NCBI RefSeq assembly: GCF_000092865.1
Contig: NC_014151.1
Span: 3,286,001-3,350,000, forward strand
Length of the DNA: 64,000 bases
DNA from: Cellulomonas flavigena DSM 20109
GTDB taxonomy: Bacteria > Actinomycetota > Actinomycetes > Actinomycetales > Cellulomonadaceae
Reading direction: 5' to 3'
In this document: positions 9,495-20,000 of the stretch, piece by piece
How positions within the stretch are numbered: the first letter of the stretch is position 1
Layout of the letters: the number at the start of each line of letters is the position of its first letter
Position numbers and translations under genes: made by a program
The notes under the pieces: model-generated
The model's database searches: none
What the model was told of the DNA's origin: nothing
The model's input: the letters and a program-made list of their open reading frames with translations, nothing else

Positions 9495-10264
9495 CGCGCG
9501 AGATCCGGTCGTGGCTGTCCGACATGGACGGCGTGCTCGTGCACGAGGGCACGGCCCTGCCGGGCGCGGCCGAGTTCGTCGACGCCCTCAAGGCGGCCGA
9601 GCGCCCGTTCCTCATCCTCACGAACAACTCGATCTTCACGCCGCGCGACCTGCGCGCGCGGCTCGCCGCGACGGGCATCGACGTGCCCGAGGAGGCGATC
9701 TGGACGTCCGCGCTCGCCACCGCGAAGTTCCTCACGGACCAGATGCCCGGCGGCTCGGCGTACGTCATCGGTGAGGCGGGGCTGACCACGGCCCTGTACG
9801 AGGCCGGGTACACGCTGACGGCCGCCCGCCCCGACTTCGTCGTCCTGGGCGAGACCCGGACCTACTCCTTCGAGGCCCTGACGCAGGCGGTGCGGCTCAT
9901 CCAGGGCGGCGCGCGCTTCATCGCCACCAACCCCGACGTGACGGGCCCCAGCGCGGAGGGCGACCTGCCCGCGACGGGCGCGGTGGCCGCCATGATCACG
10001 GCCGCCACCGGCCGCAAGCCGTACTTCGTCGGTAAACCGAACCCGGTGATGATGCGCTCGGCCCTGAACCGGATCGGCGCCCACTCCGAGACGACCGTGA
10101 TGGTCGGCGACCGCATGGACACCGACGTCGTCGCCGGCATCGAGGCCGGGCTGCGCACTTTCCTCGTCCTCACCGGGTCCACGCGGGCCGCCGACGTCGA
10201 GCGGTTCCCGTTCCGCCCGACGGCGGTGCACGACTCGGTGCAGGACCTGGTCGCGCTCGTCTGA
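9491..10264 (+). CDS. HAD-IIA family sugar-phosphatase-like hydrolase
   Basis: A 257-residue cytosolic HAD phosphatase of the NagD/AraL type. The motifs are SDMDGVLVHEG (nucleophile and acid Asp), LTNNS (motif II), KPNP with its Lys (motif III) and VGDRMDTDVVAG (motif IV), with the C2 cap between motifs II and III as expected for IIA. Length is normal for the family. The ATG overlaps the DedA stop by four bases, so it is co-translated with it. Related enzymes dephosphorylate small sugar phosphates or nucleotides; this one's substrate is not evident. Confidence 0.92.
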   Translation: MTREIRSWLSDMDGVLVHEGTALPGAAEFVDALKAAERPFLILTNNSIFTPRDLRARLAATGIDVPEEAIWTSALATAKFLTDQMPGGSAYVIGEAGLTTALYEAGYTLTAARPDFVVLGETRTYSFEALTQAVRLIQGGARFIATNPDVTGPSAEGDLPATGAVAAMITAATGRKPYFVGKPNPVMMRSALNRIGAHSETTVMVGDRMDTDVVAGIEAGLRTFLVLTGSTRAADVERFPFRPTAVHDSVQDLVALV

Positions 10265-10348
10265 CGCCCACCGTCCCGGCGCCGCCCACGTCCGGTGACG
10301 GGGCCGTTCGTCCTGGTTCACGGCCCCTCGCAGGGCCGACGCTGGAGC

Positions 10349-11374
10349 ATGCGCAACAGCGAGCTCGCCACGGTGCTCCGTGCCGCCAACCCGTGGTGGT
10401 CACGGCGCCGACGTGCGTCCTGGGTGCTCGACGACGCCGAGCTCGTGGCCCGCGCCCGGCACGAGTGGGCGCCGGCCACCGCGACGGCCCGCACGGTGCT
10501 CGCGACCGTGCCGGCCGGCGCCCGCACCGGCACCGTGACCCTGCTGGTCGGGCCGCGCGGGGTCGGCAAGACGACCGCTGTCAAGGACGTCGTCGCGTAC
10601 GTCGTGGCCGACCCGGCCACGGACCCGCGGCGCGTCGTGCTGCTGCCCGTCCAGCGCACGCTCGAGGACGGGACCCTGGCAGCCCTCGACTCCGCCGACC
10701 TGGCGACGGTCGTGCGCACCCCGACCCGCACGGGCGCCCCGGCGTGCGACGGCCGGCGCGTCCTGGTCATCGACGAGGTCGGCGCGACCCCGGGCTGGCC
10801 GGGCGTGCTCGCCGACGCCCGTCGCCGGGGCGACCAGGTGCTGGCCACCACCTCGGTGCTCGACCTCGCCGACCTGGGGGCGCTGGAGGCGGCCTGCCCC
10901 GCGGGCACCGTCGCGGTCCGCCGCCTCAACCCGTCGAGCATGTCGGAGCTGCTCATCGCCCGGCCGGACGCCGACGTGGACGTCGTGCGCGCGGAGTTCC
11001 TGCGGCACGGCGGACTGCCGCGCGCGGTCGCGGAGCACCGTGACCTCGGCGACGTCGGCGGGGAGTTCGTGTCCCGGCTCGCGCAGGGCATGCACCGCGA
11101 CGTGTGCCGAGGCTCGGACGAGTGCCCGCTCGACGTGCTGCTCGCGGCCGTCTGCGCGACGACAGGCCGCTTCGTCGAGCCCGAGCCGCTCGCCCGCATG
11201 CTCGGGCGGTCGACGGCCGACGTGGGCCTGCTGCTGGAGCGGCTCGAGCAGGCGCAGGTGCTCGACCCGCGGCGGGGGCTCGTCGACCCGCTCCTGCACC
11301 GCCTGCCGTCGCTCCTCGCACCCGAGCGCCACGCGCCGCCGTCGGTGCAGCACATCGCGACGTTCTCGCACTGA
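10349..11374 (+). CDS. AAA-type ATPase, DUF4143-like architecture
   Basis: A 341-residue ATPase. It has an N-terminal segment MRNSELATVLRAANPWW typical of DUF4143/AAA_14 proteins, a P-loop GPRGVGKTT near residue 72 and a Walker B-like VLVIDEVGA. The C-terminal third looks like a winged helix (VLLAAVCATTGRFVEPEPLARMLG). In the family, the ATPase domain precedes a DNA-binding-like domain of unknown role. The ATG at 10349 fits the conserved N-terminus; a GTG at 10295 would add 18 residues and has no ribosome site either. It stands alone between the HAD gene and the convergent lemA-like gene. I do not know its target. Confidence 0.72.
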   Translation: MRNSELATVLRAANPWWSRRRRASWVLDDAELVARARHEWAPATATARTVLATVPAGARTGTVTLLVGPRGVGKTTAVKDVVAYVVADPATDPRRVVLLPVQRTLEDGTLAALDSADLATVVRTPTRTGAPACDGRRVLVIDEVGATPGWPGVLADARRRGDQVLATTSVLDLADLGALEAACPAGTVAVRRLNPSSMSELLIARPDADVDVVRAEFLRHGGLPRAVAEHRDLGDVGGEFVSRLAQGMHRDVCRGSDECPLDVLLAAVCATTGRFVEPEPLARMLGRSTADVGLLLERLEQAQVLDPRRGLVDPLLHRLPSLLAPERHAPPSVQHIATFSH

Positions 11375-11436
11375 CGCCCGCGCGACGACACCCGGTCCCG
11401 GCGGGACCCGCCGCGTCGCGGCAGGGTTCGGTGGCG

Positions 11437-12006
11437 TCAGAAGCCGACCGACGGCGCCTGGCGGACCTGCGGGTCGTCGGCCTCGAAGTACTCGGCGCGC
11501 GTGAACTTGAACATGTTGGCGATGACGTTGGCGGGGAACGTCTCGACCTTGGTGTTCAGCGTGCGGACGTTCGCGTTGTAGAACCGGCGACCGGCCGCGA
11601 TGCGGTCCTCGGTGTTCGCGAGCTCGGCCTGCAGCTGCTGGAAGTTCTCGCTCGCGCGCAGCACGGGGTAGTTCTCGGCGACGGCGAACAGTCGGCCCAG
11701 CGCGGAGCTGAGCGCGTTCTCCTGCACGGCCTGCTGCGCGGGGCTGTCGACGGGTCCCGCGGCGGCGGCACGGGCACGGGTGACCTCGTCGAAGACGTTG
11801 CGCTCGTGCGCCGCGTAGCCCTTGACCGTCTCGACGAGGTTGGGGATGAGGTCGTGGCGGCGGTGCAGCTCGACGTCGATCTGGCGCCAGGACTCCTGCA
11901 CGAGGTTCCGCAGCCGGACGAAGCCGTTGTACTGCGCGACCGCCCACAGCAGGACGATCACGACGACGGCCGCGACGACGATCAGGGCGATGGTGCCACC
12001 GGTCAC
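11437..12006 (-). CDS. lemA: LemA family protein
   Basis: A 189-residue protein with one N-terminal membrane segment (residues 4-24, TIALIVVAAVVVIVLLW) followed by the LemA helical domain: VQESWRQIDVELHRRHDLIP, NLVETVKGYAAHE, NTEDRIAAGRRFYNANV and FKFTRAEYFEAD. LemA function is unclear; the protein is usually membrane-bound with the helical part outside. The GTG at 12006 has AAGGAG five bases upstream. The adjacent DUF3137-like membrane protein gene, 20 bases upstream in the same direction, is a common LemA partner. Confidence 0.93.
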   Translation of the reverse strand: MTGGTIALIVVAAVVVIVLLWAVAQYNGFVRLRNLVQESWRQIDVELHRRHDLIPNLVETVKGYAAHERNVFDEVTRARAAAAGPVDSPAQQAVQENALSSALGRLFAVAENYPVLRASENFQQLQAELANTEDRIAAGRRFYNANVRTLNTKVETFPANVIANMFKFTRAEYFEADDPQVRQAPSVGF

Positions 12007-12026
12007 GAGGACTCCTTGGTGTCGGG

Positions 12027-12896
12027 TCAGGCGCCGATCGTACCGGCGGCCGGGTCGTGCCCGTGGTCCTGCCAGACGTGCCGCGGGACGGCGTCGGCGA
12101 TCGCGCCGAGCAGCATCAGGCGGGCCGCGATGCGGTCGACGTCCGTCCGCCCACGGTCCCACGTGAGCAACCACCGCCCCTCGAGCCGCCAGGGCAGCCC
12201 GCGCGAGTCCTCCCGCAGCAGCCGCTCCATGAGACGCGGGTGCAGGACCGCGTGCGCCGTGCGCTCGTCGGCCGACGACACGCGGTACTCGCGGTTGAAC
12301 TCCTCGAGCTCGAGCTGCAGGTCCTTGCCGCCGACGAGCTTGATGACGGCGGCCCCGAGCCCCTCCGGAGTGACCTCCAGACGCGGGAGACGTGCCGGCA
12401 GGTGCAGGGCGACCACGTGCGCGTGCTTGGTCTGCCGGTTCTTGCCCGACCCGACGACCCAGGTGTAGGTGAACGACACCGCGTGCCGCCCCTGCCACGG
12501 GCGGTCCAGCACCTCGGACGCCGAGTGCGCGTCACCCGCGTCGAACGGCGTACCCGACTGCAGGCGCAGCAGGCTGCTGTCGTAGCGCTCGTAGTGCCAG
12601 CCGTTGAGCCGGCCCCAGTCCGCGAGCCGCTGGTGACGCCGGTCCTGGACGTGGTTCGCGACCTTGACGACGACGAACATGAGGCCGACGAGGACCAGCA
12701 CGGTGCCCACCGCGGAGAGGTCGACGCCCATGCGTGGGCGGAACACCAGCACGAACACGAGCACCTGGACGGCCGCGACGGCGAAGAACACGGGCCGGCT
12801 GATCCGCAGCCCGCGACGCCGCGGGGCCGCTGCCGCGTCCTGCGCCTGCGCCGCGACCCAGGGCCGCTCGGGACGCGCCGGTGGCGCCACGCTCAC
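12027..12896 (-). CDS. DUF3137-like membrane protein
   Basis: A 289-residue protein with two hydrophobic segments near residues 35-52 and 60-80 and a large soluble C-terminal domain. That domain has VSFTYTWVVGSGKNRQTKHA, LPRLEVTPEG and FNREYRVSSAD, a pattern seen in DUF3137-type proteins beside lemA. Its start overlaps the pyrE stop by ATGA (12893-12896) and lemA follows 20 bases after its stop, so pyrE, this gene and lemA form one leftward operon. No enzymatic motif is visible. Confidence 0.75.
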   Translation of the reverse strand: MSVAPPARPERPWVAAQAQDAAAAPRRRGLRISRPVFFAVAAVQVLVFVLVFRPRMGVDLSAVGTVLVLVGLMFVVVKVANHVQDRRHQRLADWGRLNGWHYERYDSSLLRLQSGTPFDAGDAHSASEVLDRPWQGRHAVSFTYTWVVGSGKNRQTKHAHVVALHLPARLPRLEVTPEGLGAAVIKLVGGKDLQLELEEFNREYRVSSADERTAHAVLHPRLMERLLREDSRGLPWRLEGRWLLTWDRGRTDVDRIAARLMLLGAIADAVPRHVWQDHGHDPAAGTIGA

Positions 12897-13468
12897 GCCA
12901 GGCCGAGGTCGGTCAGGTCGAGCAGGTGGTGGTACGGCACGCCGAGCGCCTCGATGACCTCGCGTGCGCCGGTCCCGCGGTCCACGATCGTCGCGACGCC
13001 GACGACCTCGCCGCCCGCCTCGCGCACGGCCTGCACCGCCGTGACGGGTGAGCCGCCCGTGGTCGAGGTGTCCTCCACGACGACGACGCGCCGCCCCGCC
13101 ACGTCGGGACCCTCGATGCGGCGCTGCATGCCGTGCGCCTTGGCCTCCTTGCGCACGACGAACGCGTCGAGGTCCTGGCCGCGTGAGGCCGCCGCGTGCA
13201 GCAGCGCCGTGGCGACCGGGTCGGCACCGAGCGTCAGCCCGCCGACCGCGTCGATCTCCGCGGTGCCGAGCCCGGCCTCCTCGAGCATGTCGAGCATGAG
13301 GTGACCGATGAGGGGTGCGGCGCGGTGGTGCAGCGTCGCGCGACGCAGGTCGACGTAGTAGTCGGCCTGCTTGCCGGAGGACAGCGTGACCCGGCCGTGC
13401 ACGACGGCGAGGTCACGGACGAGGGCGATGAGCTGGTCGCGGGGCGCGGCGGCGGTGGCGTCGGTCAC
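12893..13468 (-). CDS. pyrE: Orotate phosphoribosyltransferase
   Basis: Converts orotate and PRPP to orotidine-5'-phosphate in pyrimidine synthesis, in the cytosol. The 191 residues fit the short bacterial form. Key elements are FVVRKEAKAHG (catalytic-loop Lys residues), the PRPP-binding motif VVVVEDTSTTGGS, and SSGKQADYYVDLRR at the front. It is the first gene of a coupled leftward operon with the DUF3137-like gene and lemA, away from the other pyr genes. Nothing unusual in the sequence. Confidence 0.95.
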   Translation of the reverse strand: MTDATAAAPRDQLIALVRDLAVVHGRVTLSSGKQADYYVDLRRATLHHRAAPLIGHLMLDMLEEAGLGTAEIDAVGGLTLGADPVATALLHAAASRGQDLDAFVVRKEAKAHGMQRRIEGPDVAGRRVVVVEDTSTTGGSPVTAVQAVREAGGEVVGVATIVDRGTGAREVIEALGVPYHHLLDLTDLGLA

Positions 13469-13532
13469 GGCGGCAGGCTACCGGCCGGGGCCTCCGACAC
13501 GGCCGCGCGTCCACAGGCGCCCGATGCCCTGG

Positions 13533-14129
13533 TCAGCCCGTGACCCGCACCTCGACGCGGCGGTTGAGCGCGCGCCCGGACGGGTCGTCCAGCCCGTCGG
13601 TCGTCTCCTCCGCCACCGGCTGCGCGCTGCCGTGACCCGTGACGGTGAGCACCAGGTCCGGACGGGCGGCCGTGAGCGCGTCGGCGACGGCCTGCGCCCG
13701 AGCCTGCGACAGCGGCACGTTGACGGCGTCGCCGCCGAGCCCGTCGGTGTGCCCGTCGACCGCCACCGCGGCGCCCTGCGGCAGGGCGGCGGCGAGCTCA
13801 CCGATCTTCCCTGCCGCACCGGGCGCGAGCTCGGCGCTGTCGAAGGCGAACAGCAGGTCCGACGTGAGCGTCGTGACGCCCTGCGCCTCGCGCGCGAGCT
13901 CCCGCACGGACTTCTCGCGGACGAGCGCGAGCGGCCCGCCCACGAGCTGCAGCTCTCCCCCGCCGAGCCGTAGCGTGGCGCGCGCGATCATGTCGGGCGT
14001 CACCGGCGTGCGGGCGAGCTCGGCCCACGGCGGCTCGCCGGACGCCGCGGACGCGGGCCCGGCGGCGGCGACGACGCACAGGGCGGTCAGCGCGACCGCC
14101 GCACCGCGCCGCACCCTGCCGGCGGTCAC
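13533..14129 (-). CDS. OmpA-family secreted/surface protein
   Basis: A 198-residue exported protein: an N-terminal signal peptide (RRGAAVALTALCVVAAAGPASA), a linker, then an OmpA C-terminal-like domain of about 110 residues that binds peptidoglycan in other bacteria. The domain shows LLFAFDSAELAPGA, VDGHTDGLGG, LSQARAQAVADAL and NRRVEVRV. The GTG start overlaps the stop of the upstream lipoprotein gene by GTGA (14126-14129), so the two proteins are made together and may act together in the cell envelope. Confidence 0.85.
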   Translation of the reverse strand: MTAGRVRRGAAVALTALCVVAAAGPASAASGEPPWAELARTPVTPDMIARATLRLGGGELQLVGGPLALVREKSVRELAREAQGVTTLTSDLLFAFDSAELAPGAAGKIGELAAALPQGAAVAVDGHTDGLGGDAVNVPLSQARAQAVADALTAARPDLVLTVTGHGSAQPVAEETTDGLDDPSGRALNRRVEVRVTG

Positions 14130-14788
14130 GAGCCCGTCCGCGCGGTCACCCCGGTGAAGGCCGGGAGCCCCTCGGCGATGAGCACGTCGAGCGAGCCGCC
14201 CTCGGTGTCCGGCGCGGGCAGCGCCGCCCAGCCCTCGAGCGTCGAGCCGTTGCGCATCCTGGTCGAGAGGACGTTGACCGGCGACGCGAGCATCGACGCC
14301 CGGCACTCCTGGCGGTCCAGCGTGCCGCCGTTCCAGTCCCCCTTGACGCACAACGGCATGAACGCCTGCAGGTGCGTGGTGTCGGTGACGACCGGGGTCG
14401 GCTCGATACCGAGGTCGAACAGCGTCATCTCCTCGTCCTCGCCGCGTTCGGGCGCCTCCCACCGAAGGGCCCACCGCAGGCTGAGGACCTCGGCGTCGAC
14501 ACGGACGTCGCGCAGGATCAGCGTGACCTGGCCGCCCGCGACCTCGCCGCCGGCGGGCGTGTCGACCGTCTGCTCGGCGAGCACCTGCTCCGCGACGTCG
14601 TCGACGGGTGGCGCCTGCTCCTCGCCCGCCCCGCCACCGGCCGGCGAGGCCAGGTCGCTGGTCGCGGCGGGCGTCGGCTCGTCGTCACCCGTGCAGGCCG
14701 ACGTCAGGACGACGGCGCCGGCCACGGCCAGGGCAGCCAGGGCACGACGCATCGGGGGGCGGGACGGCAGGGGACGGGACGAGGGCAT
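14126..14788 (-). CDS. Predicted lipoprotein, function unknown
   Basis: A 220-residue lipoprotein with signal peptide and lipobox LTSAC near residues 28-32, followed by an acidic, Pro/Thr-rich linker and a domain that I do not recognise (GGQVTLILRDVRVDAEVLSLRWALRW is split by natural turns; the end has WAALPAP and FTGVTA). The ATG at 14788 is supported by GGAGG seven bases upstream; the in-frame ATG at 14824 has none. It is coupled to the OmpA-family gene. This lipoprotein/OmpA pairing suggests an envelope module, but no substrate or process can be assigned. Confidence 0.8.
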   Translation of the reverse strand: MPSSRPLPSRPPMRRALAALAVAGAVVLTSACTGDDEPTPAATSDLASPAGGGAGEEQAPPVDDVAEQVLAEQTVDTPAGGEVAGGQVTLILRDVRVDAEVLSLRWALRWEAPERGEDEEMTLFDLGIEPTPVVTDTTHLQAFMPLCVKGDWNGGTLDRQECRASMLASPVNVLSTRMRNGSTLEGWAALPAPDTEGGSLDVLIAEGLPAFTGVTARTGS

Positions 14789-14902
14789 GCGGGACCTCCG
14801 GGGCGACGGGTGCTGGTCCGTCACGCTACCCGGGGAGACGGAAGCGGGACGAACCGGTCAGGCTCGGGTCGCCCGGACGGCGGACCGCCGGAGGGGGCGT
14901 CC

Positions 14903-15712
14903 TCAGTCGCGCGCCGCGTCCCGATCGCGCTCGGCCTCGATCCCCGCGTCGAGCAGCGCCCGACGGTAGCTGCCGAACGCCCGGACGGCGGGCCGCGGAG
15001 CGACGCGCAGCAGCGCCGAGACCGCCTTGTAGCGCAGGCTCGGGGTCGACAGCACGACACCGCGACGCACGTCCGCGAGCGCCGCCGCGACGACGTCCTC
15101 CGCATCGAGCCACGCGGCCGTCGGGTAGTGCGTCGTGTCGATGCGCCCGCGCGCGTGGAACTCGGTGTGCGTGTAGCCGGGCGCCACGACCGTCGCCGTC
15201 ACCCCGGTGCCCTTCAGCTCGACCGCGAGGCCCTCGGTGAACGTGCGCACCCAGGCCTTGTGCGCGGAGTACGTGCCCGAGGCGATGAGCGCCGCGACGG
15301 ACCCGACGTTGAGGATCGCCCCGCGCCCGCGCCGCACCATCGCGTCCGCGGCGGCGTGCGACAGCACCATGACCGTGCGGACCATGAGCTCGAGCGCGCG
15401 GTCCTCGGCGTCGACGTCGCCTCCGACGAACCGCTGGTTGAGCCCGAGGCCCGCGTTGTTGACGAGGAGCCCCACGGGGCGTTCGTCGGAGCGCAGGCGC
15501 TGCGCGACCCGCTCGACGTCGGCGCGGTCGGTGAGGTCGGCGGGCAGCACCTCGGCGTGCACGCCCGCGGCGGCCTCGAGCTGACCCTTGAGGCGGGTCA
15601 GCCGTTCCTCGTCGCGCGCCACGAGGACGACGTCGTGCCGTGCCGTGGCGAGCTGCCAGGCGAACTCCAGACCGAGGCCGGCGCTCGCGCCGGTGACCAG
15701 TGCGGTACCCAT
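14903..15712 (-). CDS. Short-chain dehydrogenase/reductase
   Basis: A 269-residue classical SDR oxidoreductase: TGASAGLG cofactor loop (residues 8-15), NNAG (about 87), and the catalytic Ser followed by YSAHK (Tyr and Lys, about 151-155). The ARDEERL segment after beta-2 favours NADP(H). Family members reduce or oxidise alcohols and ketones; the substrate is not inferable. The ATG at 15712 sits directly before the Rossmann fold. It is divergent from a second SDR gene, with 124 bases between starts. Confidence 0.9.
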   Translation of the reverse strand: MGTALVTGASAGLGLEFAWQLATARHDVVLVARDEERLTRLKGQLEAAAGVHAEVLPADLTDRADVERVAQRLRSDERPVGLLVNNAGLGLNQRFVGGDVDAEDRALELMVRTVMVLSHAAADAMVRRGRGAILNVGSVAALIASGTYSAHKAWVRTFTEGLAVELKGTGVTATVVAPGYTHTEFHARGRIDTTHYPTAAWLDAEDVVAAALADVRRGVVLSTPSLRYKAVSALLRVAPRPAVRAFGSYRRALLDAGIEAERDRDAARD

Positions 15713-15836
15713 GGGCGCCACCCTACGGACCGGGACGGGGCCGCGTCGCGGTGTCCCGGGATCGTGTCCCGGGTGCGCGCGCCGCCGGCCGCCCGTAGCG
15801 TCGGTGCGGTCGTCGCGACGGGACGGGGTGAGGTGC

Positions 15837-16652
15837 GTGACCACGAACGGTGAGCTGGTCCCGGCGCCGCTGGCGCTCGTGACGGGGGCGTCGAGCGGCA
15901 TCGGGCTCGAGGTGGCGGTGCGGCTGGCGGAGCTCGGTCACGACCTCGTCGTGACGTCCGAGGACGACGACCTGGCGCTCGCCGCCGACGGCCTGACCGG
16001 GCAGGGCCGCGCCGTGCGCGCGGTGCGCGCCGACCTGACGTCGCCCGAGGGCGTGGACGCGCTGGTCGCGGAGGTCACGGGCACGGGCCGCCCCCTCGAC
16101 GTCCTCGTGCTCAACGCCGGCACCGGCGCGGGCGGCGCGTTCCTCGACGTCCCGCTCGAGCGGCACCTGGCCACGATCGGGCTCGACGTCGTCGCGCCCG
16201 TGCGGCTCGCGCACGCGCTGCTGCCCGCGATGGTCGCCCGGGGCGTCGGCCGCGTGCTGGTGACCTCGTCGGTCGCTGCGCTGATGCCCGGGCCGTACTA
16301 CGCGACCTACGCGGCGTCGAAGGCGTTCGACCTGTCGTTCGCGCAGGCGCTGCGGTACGAGCTGCGCGACACGGGCGTCACGGTGACGGCGCTGCTGCCC
16401 GGCCCGACGGACACGGAGTTCTTCGAGCGGGCCGACATGCAGGACACGCGCGTGTCGCACGGGGACAAGGACGACCCTGCGGACGTCGCGCGGCAGGCGG
16501 TCGACGGGCTGCTCGAGGGCAGGGAGAAGGTCGTCGTGCGGTCGCTGAAGGCGCGTGCGCAGGCCGCCGCGGGCGCAGTGCTCAGCGACGGGGCCGCGGC
16601 CGCGATGCACGCACGGTTCACCGAGCCGCTCGACGAGCCCGACGAGGGCTGA
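15837..16652 (+). CDS. Short-chain dehydrogenase/reductase
   Basis: A 271-residue SDR with TGASSGIG near residue 16, LNAGTG in place of the usual NNAG, and the catalytic YAASK after SSVAALMPGPYYA. The C-terminal ~50 residues (REKVVVRSLKARAQAA) extend past the Rossmann fold, as in SDRs that act on lipids or bulky substrates; that comparison is loose. The GTG at 15837 is preceded by GAGG. It is divergent from another SDR gene, but their identity is moderate, so a recent duplication is unlikely. Confidence 0.88.
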   Translation: MTTNGELVPAPLALVTGASSGIGLEVAVRLAELGHDLVVTSEDDDLALAADGLTGQGRAVRAVRADLTSPEGVDALVAEVTGTGRPLDVLVLNAGTGAGGAFLDVPLERHLATIGLDVVAPVRLAHALLPAMVARGVGRVLVTSSVAALMPGPYYATYAASKAFDLSFAQALRYELRDTGVTVTALLPGPTDTEFFERADMQDTRVSHGDKDDPADVARQAVDGLLEGREKVVVRSLKARAQAAAGAVLSDGAAAAMHARFTEPLDEPDEG

Positions 16653-16722
16653 GGTCGGTTCGCCGTCCACAGGCCGGTCGACCTGGACCCCGCACGTCGG
16701 TGGCGGCTCGTAGGGTGGTCGG

Positions 16723-18804
<2,082 letters not shown>

Positions 18805-18808
18805 GGGC

Positions 18809-19855
18809 TCAGACCTGCGCCGAGCCCGTCGACCCACGGACGATCAGACGGGTCGGCAGCAGGACCGGTGCGCCGGGCACCGGCAGGTCGACGACCAGCC
18901 CGTCGTCGTCCTCGTCGTCACCACCCGCGGGGCGCTCGCCGTCGAGCCGCGTGAGCAGCAGGTCGGCGGCCATGCGGCCGGCACGCTCGACGGGCGACTC
19001 GATGGTCGTCAGCGCCGGCCGCACGAGGTCGGAACCGAAGATGTCGTCGCACCCGACCACGCTCAACCCTTCCGGCACGGCGACGCCGCGCGCGTCGAGC
19101 CGCTCGAGGATGCCGAACGCCAGCAGGTCGTTGAAGGCGACGATCGCCGTGACGCCGGCATCGAGGGCGGCGTCGGCCGCGTCGGCACCCGACGTGCGCA
19201 CGGGCGCGTACGGTCCGAGCACGACGAGCTCGACACCGAGGCGCGCGGCCGCCGGCTCGAGAGCCTCGCGGCGGCGGCGGTCGGACCACGACGTCGTGGG
19301 TCCCGCGGCGTACGCGACGCGCGTGTGCCCCTGCTCCACGAGGTGCTCGAGCGCCTGGACCATGCCGCCGGCGGTGTCGAGCAGCACGCCCGGGGTGCCG
19401 GGGATGGTGCGGTTGACGACGACGAGCGCGAGGTCCTCGGCGGCGACGGCGATCTGGTCGTCGGTGAGGCGCGAGGCCGCGAGGACCGCGCCGTCGACCT
19501 GGCCGCGCAGCTTGCGCAGCGTGTCGAGCTCGACCTCGGCGGACTCCTCGGTGTCCGCGAGCACCTGCACGTACCCGGACTCGCGCAGCCGCGCACCGGT
19601 GCCGCGCACGAGGCCGAAGAAGAACGGGTTGGTGACGTCGGGGAGCACGAGCGCGACCGTCGCGGTGCGACCGGACAGCAGCGCGCGGGCCGAGGCGCTG
19701 GGGATGTACCCGAGCTCCTTGGCCACGGCGACCACCCGGTCGGCCGTGCCGGCGTTGACCCGGCCCGGTCTGGTGAGGGCGCGTGACGCGGTCGAGACCG
19801 CCACCCCTGCTGCCGCCGCGACATCACGCAACGTGGGCTGCCGCCTGACGGCCAT
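18809..19855 (-). CDS. LacI-family regulator of the manD/GH67 operon
   Basis: A 348-residue repressor: N-terminal LacI helix-turn-helix (TLRDVAAAAGVAVSTASRAL, residues 8-27), hinge with ALLSG, and a periplasmic-binding-protein-like sugar domain. The ATG at 19855 has GGGAGGG upstream; a longer reading from 19918 would run through the operator. It is divergent from manD, and the intervening 145 bases hold a perfect 8-base-arm palindrome (19911-19930), the probable operator. The likely inducer is a glucuronate-derived sugar or aldotetraouronic acid, inferred from the adjacent genes. An acidic Asp/Glu run sits near the C-terminus. Confidence 0.92.
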   Translation of the reverse strand: MAVRRQPTLRDVAAAAGVAVSTASRALTRPGRVNAGTADRVVAVAKELGYIPSASARALLSGRTATVALVLPDVTNPFFFGLVRGTGARLRESGYVQVLADTEESAEVELDTLRKLRGQVDGAVLAASRLTDDQIAVAAEDLALVVVNRTIPGTPGVLLDTAGGMVQALEHLVEQGHTRVAYAAGPTTSWSDRRRREALEPAAARLGVELVVLGPYAPVRTSGADAADAALDAGVTAIVAFNDLLAFGILERLDARGVAVPEGLSVVGCDDIFGSDLVRPALTTIESPVERAGRMAADLLLTRLDGERPAGGDDEDDDGLVVDLPVPGAPVLLPTRLIVRGSTGSAQV

Positions 19856-19910
19856 GCACCCTCCCGGTCGGGTCCACGGCCCCCGGCGACGATGCCGCGG
19901 ACCGTTCCTT

Positions 19911-19930
19911 GCTGGCAAACGATTGCCAGC
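19911..19930. promoter_or_regulatory. LacI-type operator upstream of manD
   Basis: GCTGGCAA and TTGCCAGC flank ACGA, a perfect inverted repeat with the CG centre typical of LacI-family sites. It lies 70 bases before the manD start and 56 before the divergent regulator start, so one site could control both. Confidence 0.8.
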
Positions 19931-20000
19931 CTAGCGTCTTCCTGCTTAGTCTCACCAGTGCCCCCGCGACGACGCGACAGGGCGAGAGGAGCCTCCCACG

